From Pseudarthrobacter sp. SSS035 (lineage in GTDB: Bacteria > Actinomycetota > Actinomycetes > Actinomycetales > Micrococcaceae), in NCBI RefSeq assembly GCF_023273875.1, contig NZ_CP096882.1, forward strand, positions 4,526,001-4,590,000: DNA of 64,000 bases, read 5' to 3'. Made by a program: the position numbers and the translations under genes. Under the pieces are notes generated by a model. It saw only the letters and a list, made by a program, of their open reading frames with translations. It searched no databases and was not told the DNA's origin. Shown piece by piece: positions 44,967 to 54,736 of the stretch. Within the stretch, counting starts at the first letter, position 1. The number at the start of each line of letters is the position of its first letter.

Positions 44967-46505
44967 TCAGTTTCGGGGAAGGAACGCACTGTTGTCGTCG
45001 GCGCCTGCATCGTGGGCGGCATCGCTGCTGTGCGCTACGGCGTTACGGACCTTCTTTCCGCGGGCATAGCCCACGAGTCCCAGGGCCAGGATGCAGCCGA
45101 GGGTGCCCAGCGCGAAGGCTTCAAAGGCGAATTGCGAAACACCCCAGATGGCTTCGAAGTCGTATTCCAGGCCAAAGAGAACATCCAACGTTCCCGGGAA
45201 TACTGCCACCCACGAGCCGATCAGGATCCAGATGAAGCAAATTGCACCCAAGGCGCGGAAACCGGCGTCTGAGACGGGAACCCTGAAGGGACGCGCTGCG
45301 TGCGGATACTTGCTGCGCAGCTTGACGGCGGCGGGGATTGCCAGAAGGTAGCTAAGCAGGAAGGTGGAGATGGCGATGCTTAGAACAACACCGAACAGCG
45401 CACTGCTTGTGCCGCTCACCTGCATGGCCGCGAGCATGAACAGGGTGGCCACAACTCCTGAAAGCGTGTTGACACGGATCGGGGTGCCCAGCTTGGGGTG
45501 GAAGCGGCCAAAGAACCCTCCGAAGAACGAGCCGTCTGCGGCGGCCATGGCCTGCATACGGTCGCTGATGATCATCCAGGCTGCACCTTGGGAAACCAGG
45601 ACGAAGCAGAAGATGACGGCTGAAATGGCTAGCATCGCTTCAGCGGCCGGGCCGAAGACTGCGTAAACGGTGGCCACAGCGCCGAAAAGGCCACCGATGC
45701 CAGTGATCTGGTCCAACGGCACTACCAGCAGGATGGCCAGGATCGGGAGGAGGTAACTCGCGGCGGCGATCATGGAGGAGCGAGCGATGGAAATCGGAAC
45801 GTCTTTGGCCGGGTTTTTCATCTCACCGGCGGCGCTGTTGCCGGACTCAAAGCCAAGGAACGAGAACAGCAGCAGCGGAGTGACGCCGAGGAACCCCGCC
45901 AGGGTGGGAGAGAAGAATCCGAGGTCCAAACCGTTGAACCCGTGCTGCAGCCCGTAAACCAGAGTCACGATAATGAAGAAGGTCAGGAACACGACCTTGA
46001 GGATGGCACCGAGGGAGGGTAGCCATTTGCCGTGCTTCAGGCTGACGATGGCCGAGCTCACCGTGATCCAGATGAACACAATCTTGAATATGTAGTCCCC
46101 CACGCTGCCGGCTTCCACGTGGCCTACATACTCGGACCACGACTCTACCGCCACGAACGCCATGGCACCGCCCACCCACACAGGCTGTGTCACCCACGTT
46201 AACAGGGACGCAATGGCGGCAACCACTCGCCCAAAAGCCATCTTGGTCCAGACGTACACGCCTCCTTCTTCGGTAAACGCCCCGCCCGTCTCTGCGAAAA
46301 TCAGTCCGTAAGGGATCAAGAACGTGACGGCCAGGATAAGGGTCCAAGTGAAGGTTTCTCCGCCAAAGCCCGAGACCTGGCCCAGGACCTCCACGGAAAT
46401 GACGGCCGCTACCACCAGCAACAGGATGTCCATGCGGCCGAGGGATTTCTGCAGATGTTTGCTTTGCTCTTGGGCAAGGCGTGTTGACGCTGTTGGCTGA
46501 TCCAT
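44967..46505 (-). CDS. APC-family amino acid/amine permease
   Basis: 512 residues, about twelve helices. GGETFTWTLILAVTFLIPYG, FAETGGAFTEEGGVYVWTK and FLGFESGNSAAGEMKNPAKD are APC-superfamily landmarks. It probably imports an amine or amino acid for the aldehyde dehydrogenase and copper amine oxidase genes next door; the substrate is inferred from that context. Confidence 0.82.
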   Translation of the reverse strand: MDQPTASTRLAQEQSKHLQKSLGRMDILLLVVAAVISVEVLGQVSGFGGETFTWTLILAVTFLIPYGLIFAETGGAFTEEGGVYVWTKMAFGRVVAAIASLLTWVTQPVWVGGAMAFVAVESWSEYVGHVEAGSVGDYIFKIVFIWITVSSAIVSLKHGKWLPSLGAILKVVFLTFFIIVTLVYGLQHGFNGLDLGFFSPTLAGFLGVTPLLLFSFLGFESGNSAAGEMKNPAKDVPISIARSSMIAAASYLLPILAILLVVPLDQITGIGGLFGAVATVYAVFGPAAEAMLAISAVIFCFVLVSQGAAWMIISDRMQAMAAADGSFFGGFFGRFHPKLGTPIRVNTLSGVVATLFMLAAMQVSGTSSALFGVVLSIAISTFLLSYLLAIPAAVKLRSKYPHAARPFRVPVSDAGFRALGAICFIWILIGSWVAVFPGTLDVLFGLEYDFEAIWGVSQFAFEAFALGTLGCILALGLVGYARGKKVRNAVAHSSDAAHDAGADDNSAFLPRN

Positions 46506-46837
46506 GATCGGTCCTTTGCTGCTGCTTAAGTTTGCTGCTACTTGAGATGAGTGGGTAGGGCGTCGTTATGCTTCTGGCTGCCAGACAGCCTGGCCTCCGG
46601 CGATTGTGAGCTGACGCGGTTTCGCCGAGGACAGCAATTTCGAAAGCGTGAATGGAGCATCGTTATGAAAGAGGTTCGCAAGACGGTAAAAGGACGTGTG
46701 CAGACTGGGCTACGGGCCTTTGAGAAGCCCGTTTTGCTTGGCCAGAGCTGCTGCTGTCAGATTTACGCTATCCAGTGAAATGCATCACGTAAACTATTGA
46801 ATATCGATGAATGGCATCGAATTCCTAGATACGGATT
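46506..46837. other. Intergenic: permease promoter region
   Basis: 332 bases between two minus-strand genes, AT-rich around 46780-46830. A weak plus-strand hairpin ACGGGC/GCCCGT (46712-46732) with TTTT could stop opposing transcription. A 37-residue plus-strand frame at 46664 has no supporting feature. Confidence 0.4.
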
Positions 46838-48334
46838 TCAACCGAACTGGATCCACGTAGTCTTTAGGGCCGTGTAGTTATCGAAAGCGTGCAAGGACAG
46901 GTCGCGACCGAAGCCCGACTGCTTGAAGCCGCCGAACGGGGTGGTGTTGCTCAGGGCATCCACCGTGTTGACGGACACGGTTCCGGCCAACAGATCCCCC
47001 GCTATCCGGTGGGCGCGCGACAGGTCCGAAGTCCATACGGACGCCGCCAAGCCGTAGTCGGTGGCGTTCGCAAGCGACACGGCCTCGCCCTCGGTGTCGA
47101 AGGCATGTAGTACGGCCACGGGTCCGAAGATTTCCTCACGGTGGACGTCATGGTCTGGCTGAAGGCCTCCCAGCAGCGTGGGTTCCAGATAGGCGTCGGA
47201 GCCGCGGATCTCCCGCCGCTGACCGCCAAAAAGTACCTCACCTTCGGCCCGGCCTCGCAGGATCCAGCCTTCGACATCGTCAGTGTGGGCGCGGCTGATC
47301 AGCGCACCATTGCCCTCCAGGCCGGCCAGCGGGTCCGTCGGCCTATAGGCGGCTGCGGCGTCGGCAAGCAATGCAGCAAACTCGTCATGGATTTCCCGCT
47401 GGACAAGAATCCTGGAATTGGCAGAACACACCTGGCCTTGGTTATAGAAGGCCCCGAAAGCTGCCTTGGCGGCCGCCGTTGCGAGGTCGGCTGTATCAGC
47501 GAATACGATGTTGGAACTCTTGCCGCCCGCCTCAAGGCTGAGCCGCTTAAGATTGCTGCGCCCTGAAGCCTCAAGCAGGGTACGGGAGACGGCCGTGGAG
47601 CCCGTAAACGCCAGGGCATCGACGTCCATGTGGTGCGCCAGTGCGGCGCCAACCTCCCGGCCCGTGCCGGTGATGATGTTCAGGACGCCGGCCGGCAACC
47701 CGGCTTCCGCGGCCAATTCGGCCAGTCGCAGGACGCTGAGGGACGTCTGCTCGGCCGGTTTGAGCACCACGGTGTTTCCTGCCACGAGGGCGGGCGCCAG
47801 TTTCCAGACGGCGATCTCGAGTGGGAAGTTCCACGGCACGATGGCGGCGACGACACCCAGGGGTTCGCGGGTCACCATTGCCGTAGCCCCGGGAGGGACG
47901 GCGGGCAGTTCCCCGCTCTGCTTGTCAGCCGCTTCCGCGTACCACCGCAGGGTGGAAATAGCGCCGGGTACATCCACGGTGGTGGTTTGCAGAATGGGCT
48001 TGCCGCTGTCCAGCGTTTCCAGGAGTGCCAGCTCGTCCGCATGCCGCTCCATTATCGCGGCCAGCGCCAGCAGCAGCCCCTTTCGTCCTTCGGCCCCCAT
48101 GCGGGACCATGAAGGGAAGGCGCGCCGTGCGGCGGCGACAGCGCGGTCCACGTCGGCCGGACCGCACACGGTCAACTCTGTCAGGACACGGCCATCAATG
48201 GGGCTGATAGTGGGGCGGGAAACTTGCCCTTGTGCGGTTGCGCGGCTTCCGTCGACGAATGCCCGGCCGTCGATCGCCAGTGCGTCTGCCCGGCCCTGCC
48301 AGTCGACGGAAAGCGTAGTGGAAGTGGTGTTCAT
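46838..48334 (-). CDS. Aldehyde dehydrogenase, PuuC-like
   Basis: 498 residues from ATG 48334 (GAGGAG 5 bases upstream); the longer frame to 48715 runs through the next gene's antisense. Complete: VPWNFPLEIAVWKLAPAL, FTGSTAVSRTLLEASGR, LEAGGKSSN (Glu), GQVCSANSR (Cys), PFGGFKQSGFGRD. Resembles gamma-glutamyl-aminobutyraldehyde and aminoaldehyde dehydrogenases. It would oxidise the aldehyde made by the copper amine oxidase. Confidence 0.87.
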   Translation of the reverse strand: MNTTSTTLSVDWQGRADALAIDGRAFVDGSRATAQGQVSRPTISPIDGRVLTELTVCGPADVDRAVAAARRAFPSWSRMGAEGRKGLLLALAAIMERHADELALLETLDSGKPILQTTTVDVPGAISTLRWYAEAADKQSGELPAVPPGATAMVTREPLGVVAAIVPWNFPLEIAVWKLAPALVAGNTVVLKPAEQTSLSVLRLAELAAEAGLPAGVLNIITGTGREVGAALAHHMDVDALAFTGSTAVSRTLLEASGRSNLKRLSLEAGGKSSNIVFADTADLATAAAKAAFGAFYNQGQVCSANSRILVQREIHDEFAALLADAAAAYRPTDPLAGLEGNGALISRAHTDDVEGWILRGRAEGEVLFGGQRREIRGSDAYLEPTLLGGLQPDHDVHREEIFGPVAVLHAFDTEGEAVSLANATDYGLAASVWTSDLSRAHRIAGDLLAGTVSVNTVDALSNTTPFGGFKQSGFGRDLSLHAFDNYTALKTTWIQFG

Positions 48335-48378
48335 GAAGGCTCCTCGGTTGGGGGTTTCGTGGGGATGACTAATGCGGT

Positions 48379-48849
48379 TTAGGTTTCGACGGCGGCGCGA
48401 AGGGCGGCACGTGCTCTTCCGAACGCCCTGCCGCGGTTCAGACGCAGGGCAGCTGAAGCGCCCATAAGGCACAAGACTTCGACTGCGATGAGGGTTAGCA
48501 TGGCCCCCTCGTGGCCAGGGAAGGCCGTCACTCCGGCGGCTGCGGCAGTCCCGTGGTGGCCTCCGGCGCCAGGTGCTGTCAGTAGGACCAGGTGGATCAG
48601 GATCATGGCGGCATTCATCGTGAACAGGTGCCCGGCGGCGCGCCCGGCACAGAGCCGCCCGGCCATCATCGGAGCAGCGCTGGCCAAGCAGGCCGTGCCC
48701 ATGGCAGCCATCCACCAGGCCATGGCCCCGGCCGGGCCGGTAGCCGCCGCGATGATGTGGGCGGCGGCACTGGTCGTTGAGGCAATGGTGACAATGCCGG
48801 CCGGGGCGCTTGGTAGGCGCCCTGAGCGCGGGCGGGTTCGCTGGTACAT
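48379..48849 (-). CDS. Small multi-pass membrane protein, Met/His-rich
   Basis: 156 residues from ATG 48849 with GGGAGG close upstream. Four predicted helices rich in Met and His (AMAWWMAAMGTACLASAAP, LFTMNAAMILIHLVLL, a GGHHG loop). Head-to-head with the copper amine oxidase gene (118 bases apart) and 44 bases before the aldehyde dehydrogenase. Met/His content beside a cuproenzyme suggests copper supply, as inference. No family recognised with confidence. Confidence 0.6.
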   Translation of the reverse strand: MYQRTRPRSGRLPSAPAGIVTIASTTSAAAHIIAAATGPAGAMAWWMAAMGTACLASAAPMMAGRLCAGRAAGHLFTMNAAMILIHLVLLTAPGAGGHHGTAAAAGVTAFPGHEGAMLTLIAVEVLCLMGASAALRLNRGRAFGRARAALRAAVET

Positions 48850-48967
48850 AATCCTCCCGGCTGCCCGGCGTCCCAGGAACGGGACTTTACGACGGACCTG
48901 TGAGTTGGGTAACATCAAAGCGTTGGTTGAACAGTTGTACCATCAAAATTCGACTTCAGGAAGTGCC

Positions 48968-50959
48968 ATGATCCGTCAGACGACTCCCCTTGCTGCATTG
49001 GCGCAGCACCCGCTTGAGCAGCTCTCGGCTCAGGAGATCCACGAGGCCCGCCGAATCCTGGCGGATGCCGGCCTCGTGGCCGACACCACCCGTTTCGCAT
49101 ACCTCGGCCTGGTTGAACCGCCGAAGAACGCCCTCCACGGGGATGACACCGGGGCCGTTCGTGTGGTCCGGGCCATGCTGTGGGACGCGTCGCAGTCCCG
49201 ATCCCTCGACGTCCGTCTTTCCCTGGCTACCGGACTCGTCGTTGATCAGCGCGAACTCAATCCTGCAGTCGACGGCCAACTGCCCGTCCTGCTGGAGGAA
49301 TTCGGGATCATTGAGGACATTCTGGCCGAAGATCCCCAGTGGAACGCGGCACTTGCGTCCCGCGGCCTTACCCCGGCGCAAGTCCGCGTCGCTCCCCTGT
49401 CAGCGGGCGTCTTCGAGTACGGGAACGAGGAAGGTAAGCGGCTGCTCCGTGGCCTCGGCTTTCGCCAGGACCACCCCGGCGACCACCCGTGGGCCCACCC
49501 GATTGACGGCTTGGTGGCTTTTGTGGATGTGGAGAACCGCCGGGTCAACCACCTGATCGACGACGGTCCCGTGCCGGTTCCGGAGATCAACGGCAACTAC
49601 ACCGATCCCGCGATCCACGGCGAGCTGCGCACGGACCTGAAGCCGATCGAGATCACCCAGCCCGAGGGCCCCAGCTTCACCCTGGAAGGCAACCACCTCT
49701 CCTGGGCCGGTTGGGATCTGCGAGTAGGCTTCGACGCCCGCGAGGGATTGGTGCTCCACCAACTGCACCACTCGCACACCGGTCGAAGGCGCCCGGTGGT
49801 CCACCGCGCGTCGATCTCCGAAATGGTGGTCCCCTATGGCGACCCGTCCCCGTACCGGAGCTGGCAAAACTACTTTGACTCCGGCGAATACCTGGTGGGC
49901 CGGGACGCGAACTCGCTCAAGCTCGGCTGCGATTGCCTGGGCGACATCACGTATATGTCTCCCGTGGTGGCCGATGACTTCGGCAATCCACGCACCATCG
50001 AAAACGGCATCTGCATCCACGAGGAAGACGCAGGAATCCTCTGGAAGCACACGGATGAGTGGGCGGGCTCCAATGAGGTGCGCCGTAACCGCCGCCTGGT
50101 GGTCTCCTTCTTCACCACCGTGGGCAACTACGACTACGGCTTCTACTGGTACCTCTACCTGGACGGCACCATCGAATTCGAAGCGAAAGCCACGGGCATC
50201 GTGTTCACCGCCGCGCTCCCGGACAAGGACTACGCCTACGCCTCGGAGATCGCCCCAGGCCTTGGCGCCCCATACCACCAGCACCTCTTCAGCGCCCGGC
50301 TCGACATGATGATCGACGGCGCCACGAACCGTGTGGAGGAACTGGACCTCGTGCGCGTGCCCAAGGGACCGGGAAACCCGCACGGTAATGCCTTCACACA
50401 GAAACGCACACTGCTGGCCCGCGAGTCGGAGGCTGTACGGGATGCCGACGGCGCCAAGGGCCGTGTGTGGCACATCAGCAACCCGGATTCACTGAACGAG
50501 CTCGGCCACCCGGTAGGCTACACGCTTTACCCGGAGGGCAACCCCACGTTGGCGATGGCCGATGATTCCTCCATTGCCTCGCGGGCCGCGTTCGCCCGGC
50601 ACCACCTTTGGGTCACCCGGCATGCGGAGGAGGAGCTCTACGCCGCCGGTGACTTCGTCAACCAACACCCGGGCGGCGCAGGGCTTCCCGCCTATGTGGC
50701 ACAGGACCGCGATATCAACGGCCAGGACCTGGTGGTGTGGCATTCCTTCGGCTTGACACACTTCCCGCGTCCAGAGGATTGGCCGATCATGCCGGTGGAC
50801 ACCACCGGCTTCAAACTGAAACCGCATGGCTTCTTCGATGCGAACCCCACCCTGAACGTGCCGTCGTCGACAGCCGCTCACTGCGCTCCAGGGAACCGGG
50901 CGGCGGATACCTCCCACGACGGCGGCGCCGGGCATGGGGCGGGTAGCTGCGGGCACTGA
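48968..50959 (+). CDS. Copper amine oxidase (phenylethylamine/histamine oxidase type)
   Basis: 663 residues from ATG 48968 (AGGAAG upstream). The TPQ precursor is Tyr388 in VGNYDYGF, the catalytic base Asp304 in YFDSGEYLVG, and the copper ligands His437, His439 (YHQHLF) and His598 (LTHFPR). Spacing matches the Arthrobacter globiformis enzyme with a constant offset of six. Oxidises primary amines to aldehydes plus NH3 and H2O2. The C-terminal tail SHDGGAGHGAGSCGH is unusually His/Cys-rich. Confidence 0.93.
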   Translation: MIRQTTPLAALAQHPLEQLSAQEIHEARRILADAGLVADTTRFAYLGLVEPPKNALHGDDTGAVRVVRAMLWDASQSRSLDVRLSLATGLVVDQRELNPAVDGQLPVLLEEFGIIEDILAEDPQWNAALASRGLTPAQVRVAPLSAGVFEYGNEEGKRLLRGLGFRQDHPGDHPWAHPIDGLVAFVDVENRRVNHLIDDGPVPVPEINGNYTDPAIHGELRTDLKPIEITQPEGPSFTLEGNHLSWAGWDLRVGFDAREGLVLHQLHHSHTGRRRPVVHRASISEMVVPYGDPSPYRSWQNYFDSGEYLVGRDANSLKLGCDCLGDITYMSPVVADDFGNPRTIENGICIHEEDAGILWKHTDEWAGSNEVRRNRRLVVSFFTTVGNYDYGFYWYLYLDGTIEFEAKATGIVFTAALPDKDYAYASEIAPGLGAPYHQHLFSARLDMMIDGATNRVEELDLVRVPKGPGNPHGNAFTQKRTLLARESEAVRDADGAKGRVWHISNPDSLNELGHPVGYTLYPEGNPTLAMADDSSIASRAAFARHHLWVTRHAEEELYAAGDFVNQHPGGAGLPAYVAQDRDINGQDLVVWHSFGLTHFPRPEDWPIMPVDTTGFKLKPHGFFDANPTLNVPSSTAAHCAPGNRAADTSHDGGAGHGAGSCGH

Positions 50960-50970
50960 CGCCGGTCCAC

Positions 50971-51000
50971 ACCGCGGGAGCGCGCAGGCGCTCCCGCGGT
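50971..51000 (+). terminator. Hairpin terminator after the amine oxidase
   Basis: ACCGCGGGAGCGC and GCGCTCCCGCGGT, a 13-bp perfect stem with a GCAG loop, 12 bases after the stop. Confidence 0.8.
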
Positions 51001-51055
51001 GGTAGGGTGCTCACGGTCCCGGCCATGAACATCGCCCAGAAAACGAAGGAGCAGC

Positions 51056-51691
51056 ATGCCCCGATTGGTAGACCACCAGGAACGGCGCAGGTCGATCATC
51101 GAGACCACGTGGCGGTTGATCGCGGAGCAGGGCATCGAGAACGCCAGCATGCGGGACATAGCCCGGGAATGCGGATACGCAGCCCCCGGTGTGCTGGCAC
51201 ATTATTTCCCCAACAAGGACGCCCTGCTCCTGGCCTCCTACGAACTGATCTGTGAACGCACCAACGAACGGATCGCTGCCGGCACCGATGGGCGCCGCGG
51301 GCTTTCGGCACTGCGTCGCCTCTGTCTGGAGATCATTCCCGCGGAGCCCCTCACTGTCGTCGAAGCCCGTGTTGCCGTTTCCTTCTGGCAGCGTGCACAG
51401 ACCGAAGATGCCCTGCGCGCTGTAGGTCGGGACGCCCTGCTGCACTGGCGGGGCTTAGTGATGGGCTTCCTCGCCGAAACAGAGCACGACGGCGAATGCG
51501 CGCCTTTGGTTGATCCGGACGCCGTTGCCGATGAGCTACTGAGCGTCATGATCGGTCTGCATGTGACCTCCATGCTGGATCCGCATGGCATCACCGGTTC
51601 CCGGCAACGCCAACTGGTGGAGCGTGCATTAGCCCGACTCGCCCAGGAAACACGGCCGTCCAATTCGGCCAGTAGTTCATTTCCAGCCTGA
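51056..51691 (+). CDS. TetR-family regulator
   Basis: 211 residues. N-terminal HTH (RRRSIIETTWRLIAEQGIEN, MRDIARECGYAAPGVLAHYF) and a BetI-like C-terminal domain. AAGGAG precedes the ATG by about 7 bases. Downstream of the amine oxidase and past its terminator; probable repressor of the amine genes. Confidence 0.85.
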   Translation: MPRLVDHQERRRSIIETTWRLIAEQGIENASMRDIARECGYAAPGVLAHYFPNKDALLLASYELICERTNERIAAGTDGRRGLSALRRLCLEIIPAEPLTVVEARVAVSFWQRAQTEDALRAVGRDALLHWRGLVMGFLAETEHDGECAPLVDPDAVADELLSVMIGLHVTSMLDPHGITGSRQRQLVERALARLAQETRPSNSASSSFPA

Positions 51692-52324
51692 CTCCGGGCT
51701 GCCGGCTCGGCGTTTATCCAGATCTTAAGCGAACAAACCCCGCCGGGACGCTCGGCTGGGCCCAGGCGATGGACGGGCGCCGATTCGAGTGACGAGTCCC
51801 CCGTCGCTCACTCCCGCGCCCACCAGCGCCCTGGCCCGTTGGCTGAGCCATTCGCAGTTCTGAGGCTGCGACGCACACTGAGGCGGCGTCAACATCGGGC
51901 TCCCTGCACATTCCCGGATCACCGGAAATAGCGGAAGACGGGCCAGCAAAGAACAAACGGGACATTCGGACGCATGCACAGAGTCAGGTCTGTGCACCCA
52001 AAAGGTTTTGGAGCAGCGCATGGTCAGCGCTGGACAGCGCCGATGAATTGCCCCGCTGTGTGCCCACGTCCATTGTGTGGACCGCTGTGAAAATGGTCTC
52101 CGGTTCTGTCCGCCGTAGGAACGTGAATGGTTTGGGTCATCTTGCTGCACCCAGCATGGCAACCCCCGTCCGCGTCCGCCCCACGGTTTCAAATTCCACT
52201 CAGAAAGGACAATGGTTTACTGGTAGTCCGCGACGGCTGAAGCGGCCGAGGGACCATGCCTTCGTGGCATGGTCCCTCAGCTTCAACGCGGTTTCGGGGT
52301 CTAACCCTTGCGGTTTTCGGCCCG
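51692..52324. other. Gene-free stretch with inverted repeats
   Basis: No protein-like frame. TGCACAGA-N6-TCTGTGCA (51974-51995) is an 8-bp inverted repeat of unknown role; the terminator at 52248-52278 serves the decayed RidA gene. Confidence 0.45.
52248..52278. terminator. Hairpin terminator after the ridA remnant
   Basis: GAGGGACCATGCC and GGCATGGTCCCTC, a perfect 13-bp stem with a TTCGT loop, 47 bases beyond the remnant's stop codon. Confidence 0.8.
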
Positions 52325-52740
52325 CTACTTATCCGTGATGACGGCAGTCGCGTCGATCTCAACGACTCATTCGGGCCGTGCCAGTGCTGACACTACGAGG
52401 CCGGTCGATACGGGGAACACGCCTTTCAGCCATTTCCCGACCACGCAGTAGACCGGTTCACGGTACCGCGGGTCTGTGAGGTAGATGACAACCTTGACGA
52501 TGTCTTCGAGGCTGCTGCCCGACTCGTCGAGAAGGAGCTTGATGTTCGCCATCGCCTTCTCGGCCTGGCCTCCACGTCGCCTATGCCTACCGATTCTCTG
52601 GTTTCGAGGTCCTGGCCAATCTGACCCCGAAGGTAAACGACGTTGTTGGCGACGACGGCCTGGCACAGATCATTGTCGAGATTCTGCTCCGGGTAGGTGT
52701 CTTTTGTGTTGAAGGGCCGGATGCGCGCGTGTGTCGACAT
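52325..52740 (-). pseudogene. RidA-family (YjgF) remnant, frameshift plus nonsense
   Basis: The first half (IRPFNTKDTYPEQNLDNDLC, YLRGQIGQDLETRESVGIGD) is in one frame, and after DVEA the frame changes by one missing C: QAEKAMANIKLLLDESG, YLTDPRYREPVY, VSTGLVVSALARPE. A TGA then replaces the Trp of the intact paralogue, and VEIDATAVITDK follows. It is ~80% identical by eye to RidA at 58043. Its ATG overlaps the monooxygenase stop by one base, so it was the second gene of that operon. Confidence 0.9.
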
Positions 52741-54017
52741 CAGACTGCGCCGCTGGGCACAAGCGCGGCCTGCTCGTTGTGGGCGAGGTAGCTCCGCTGG
52801 ATTGAAATCTGGTCGGCGACATACTTGGCGTCGTGCCAGACTCCCCAGATGAAGCTTGATCCGCGGCGTGATTGCCAGGGAAGTCCGAGGAAGTAGACGC
52901 CGGGCTCGGAAGAAGCTCCACGTTGATGCTGCGGCCTGCCGTTCTCGTCGAAGGCGTCGACCTGCAGCCAGCTGAAATCCTGGACGAAGCCGGTTGCCCA
53001 GACGATCGAGGTGACTCCGGCTCCGGCGAGGTCGAGTTCGCGGAGGGGGTTGGTGAGACTTTCGGGGTCGGGACGTAGGGTGCGGGCCTCTGGTTCCTCG
53101 GGGAGATCGAGGCCGTTGTGCTCAATGTAGGCATCGGCTTCGTCGAGCAGCCGCAGATAGTGAGCGTCGCCGTTCGCAATGTTTTCGCGGAGATCCTGGG
53201 CAAAGCGCATGGTGCCGTTGTCGAATGCTTCGGTCCGGCCGACGAGCGTAATGCCGTCCTCGGCGAGGGCGCGAAAGTCGACGGTGTGGCCGCCGTCCGC
53301 TCCGCTCACCGCGATTGTTACGTGCTCCGCGCCCAGAGGAGGCGTCGAAGCGTCCCACATGCCGAGCACTCCAAGCCACCAGCAAAAGTCCCGTCCACGG
53401 TAACTGCGCGGGGGGCGGTCATGCGGTCCCACGGAGAGGTAGACCTGACGACCCGACCGCTGGATTTCGGCTGCGACCTGCACTCCGGAAGATCCGGCGC
53501 CGACAACGAGGACGGCGCCCTCGGGCAGTTGGCCGGGGTTGCGGTACGAACTGGAGTGGATCTGGAGGATACCGGCGGCATCGGGAACGACGGCCGGGAT
53601 GACCGGCTTCTGGAACGGGCCCGTGGCGGCCACGACGTAGCGTGCGTTGAAGTCCCCGTCCGAGGTCTTCACGTCAAAGCCGGGTTCGCCGACGTTTCGG
53701 CGCACGGACTTCACCTCGACACCGCAGCGGACCGGCGCGCCGATTTTCTCCGCATAGGCCACGAAGTAGTCCGCGACCTGTTCCTTGGAGGCGAAAGTAC
53801 CGGGCTCGTGCTCGGTGAACTCCAGGCCCGGGAAGCGGTCATGCCAGACCGGCCCGTTCGCAACAAGAGAGTCCCACCGCATTGAGCGCCAACGCTCGGC
53901 GATGCGGTCGCGTTCGAGTACGACGTGCGCGATGCCGCGTTCGCTTAGGTGCTCGCTCATCGCAACGCCGGCCTGACCGGCTCCTACGACGAGGACCTCA
54001 ACCTCTTGGCTTGACAT
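52740..54017 (-). CDS. Flavin-dependent monooxygenase (FMO/TrkA-like oxidoreductase)
   Basis: 425 residues. FAD motif VVGAGQAGVAMSEHL at the N-terminus and NADP-type LVVGAGSSGVQVAAEI near residue 170, with the VATGPFQKP and IVWATGFVQDFSWL segments of single-component flavin monooxygenases. Probably hydroxylates an N- or S-containing small molecule; substrate unknown. Cotranscribed with the decayed RidA gene. Confidence 0.8.
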   Translation of the reverse strand: MSSQEVEVLVVGAGQAGVAMSEHLSERGIAHVVLERDRIAERWRSMRWDSLVANGPVWHDRFPGLEFTEHEPGTFASKEQVADYFVAYAEKIGAPVRCGVEVKSVRRNVGEPGFDVKTSDGDFNARYVVAATGPFQKPVIPAVVPDAAGILQIHSSSYRNPGQLPEGAVLVVGAGSSGVQVAAEIQRSGRQVYLSVGPHDRPPRSYRGRDFCWWLGVLGMWDASTPPLGAEHVTIAVSGADGGHTVDFRALAEDGITLVGRTEAFDNGTMRFAQDLRENIANGDAHYLRLLDEADAYIEHNGLDLPEEPEARTLRPDPESLTNPLRELDLAGAGVTSIVWATGFVQDFSWLQVDAFDENGRPQHQRGASSEPGVYFLGLPWQSRRGSSFIWGVWHDAKYVADQISIQRSYLAHNEQAALVPSGAV

Positions 54018-54736
54018 GTGAATCTCCTAATTTTGGGCAAATGCCACAGTGTGACTTGACGGGCACGACACCAAAGATTCGTGCCATTCGCCGATCCCTT
54101 CCTGGGAACGATCGACTGGGGTGGTTTGGAAGCGGACACTGCGGCCCTCTTGTGTCCATTCTCACGTGCTGACCTGCATCTGCATAGCGAATAAATTCGC
54201 TCAATCAAATCGAAAATGTAGATGCAGAATGTTTGCCTGAAGCTACTGCTCACCGGCACGTAAAGCTCGTCGGGCCAGCGCATGGCTCAGGCCTGTTGTG
54301 GCTTGAACTCGCGCAGCCGGCGCGTATTTTGGTGCTGAGCACGGACGCCGCACGAGGAGTTGCCACGCTTGGCGGCCGCAGTGCAGGACGTGCGGCTAGT
54401 TGCCGCCCGTGGTCCTGAACCAGCTCTGCTCCACCTGATGACCGACCTCCGCCAACAACGGAAGGCCAGTCCAAGGAACTTGCGCACCGAGCACCAGGCT
54501 GAGAGACAGGATAGTTTTCTCCGCCTGCGGGTTAGTCTCGGATCCGAGTTGGTTGCGTTCCGACGGGCCCTGTGCGGTGGCCGTCTCGCCGGCGCGCCGG
54601 GACCGGGAATCGAATCGAGGGCCGTGCTCGGCGCGGGTATCAGTACTTAGTCGGCGCTTGAGTTGGCGTGGTCTGTTCCGCCGCGGGGCCTGCTCCGGAG
54701 GCTCCTGTTTTCTTGTTCATATGAAGTGGTTTGTTG
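54018..54736. other. Gene-free stretch
   Basis: Holds the promoter side of the monooxygenase gene (to ~54240) and then ~500 bases with only short Arg/Ala-rich frames on both strands. I see no gene or repeat beyond the palindrome at 54186. Confidence 0.4.
54186..54201. promoter_or_regulatory. Candidate operator upstream of the monooxygenase
   Basis: AGCGAAT-AA-ATTCGCT in an AT-rich patch. On the minus strand it lies between TTGATT and TATGCA (16-base spacer), so a bound protein would cover the promoter. A wider pair ATCTGCAT/ATGCAGA flanks it. Confidence 0.45.

Noticed and set aside
46664..46778. 37-residue plus-strand frame in the permease promoter region
   Set aside because: No good ribosome site, includes a Cys run and ends past a hairpin; no conservation evidence.
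49400..50473. 357-residue minus-strand frame inside the amine oxidase gene
   Set aside because: Antisense shadow; the plus strand carries all catalytic residues of the oxidase.
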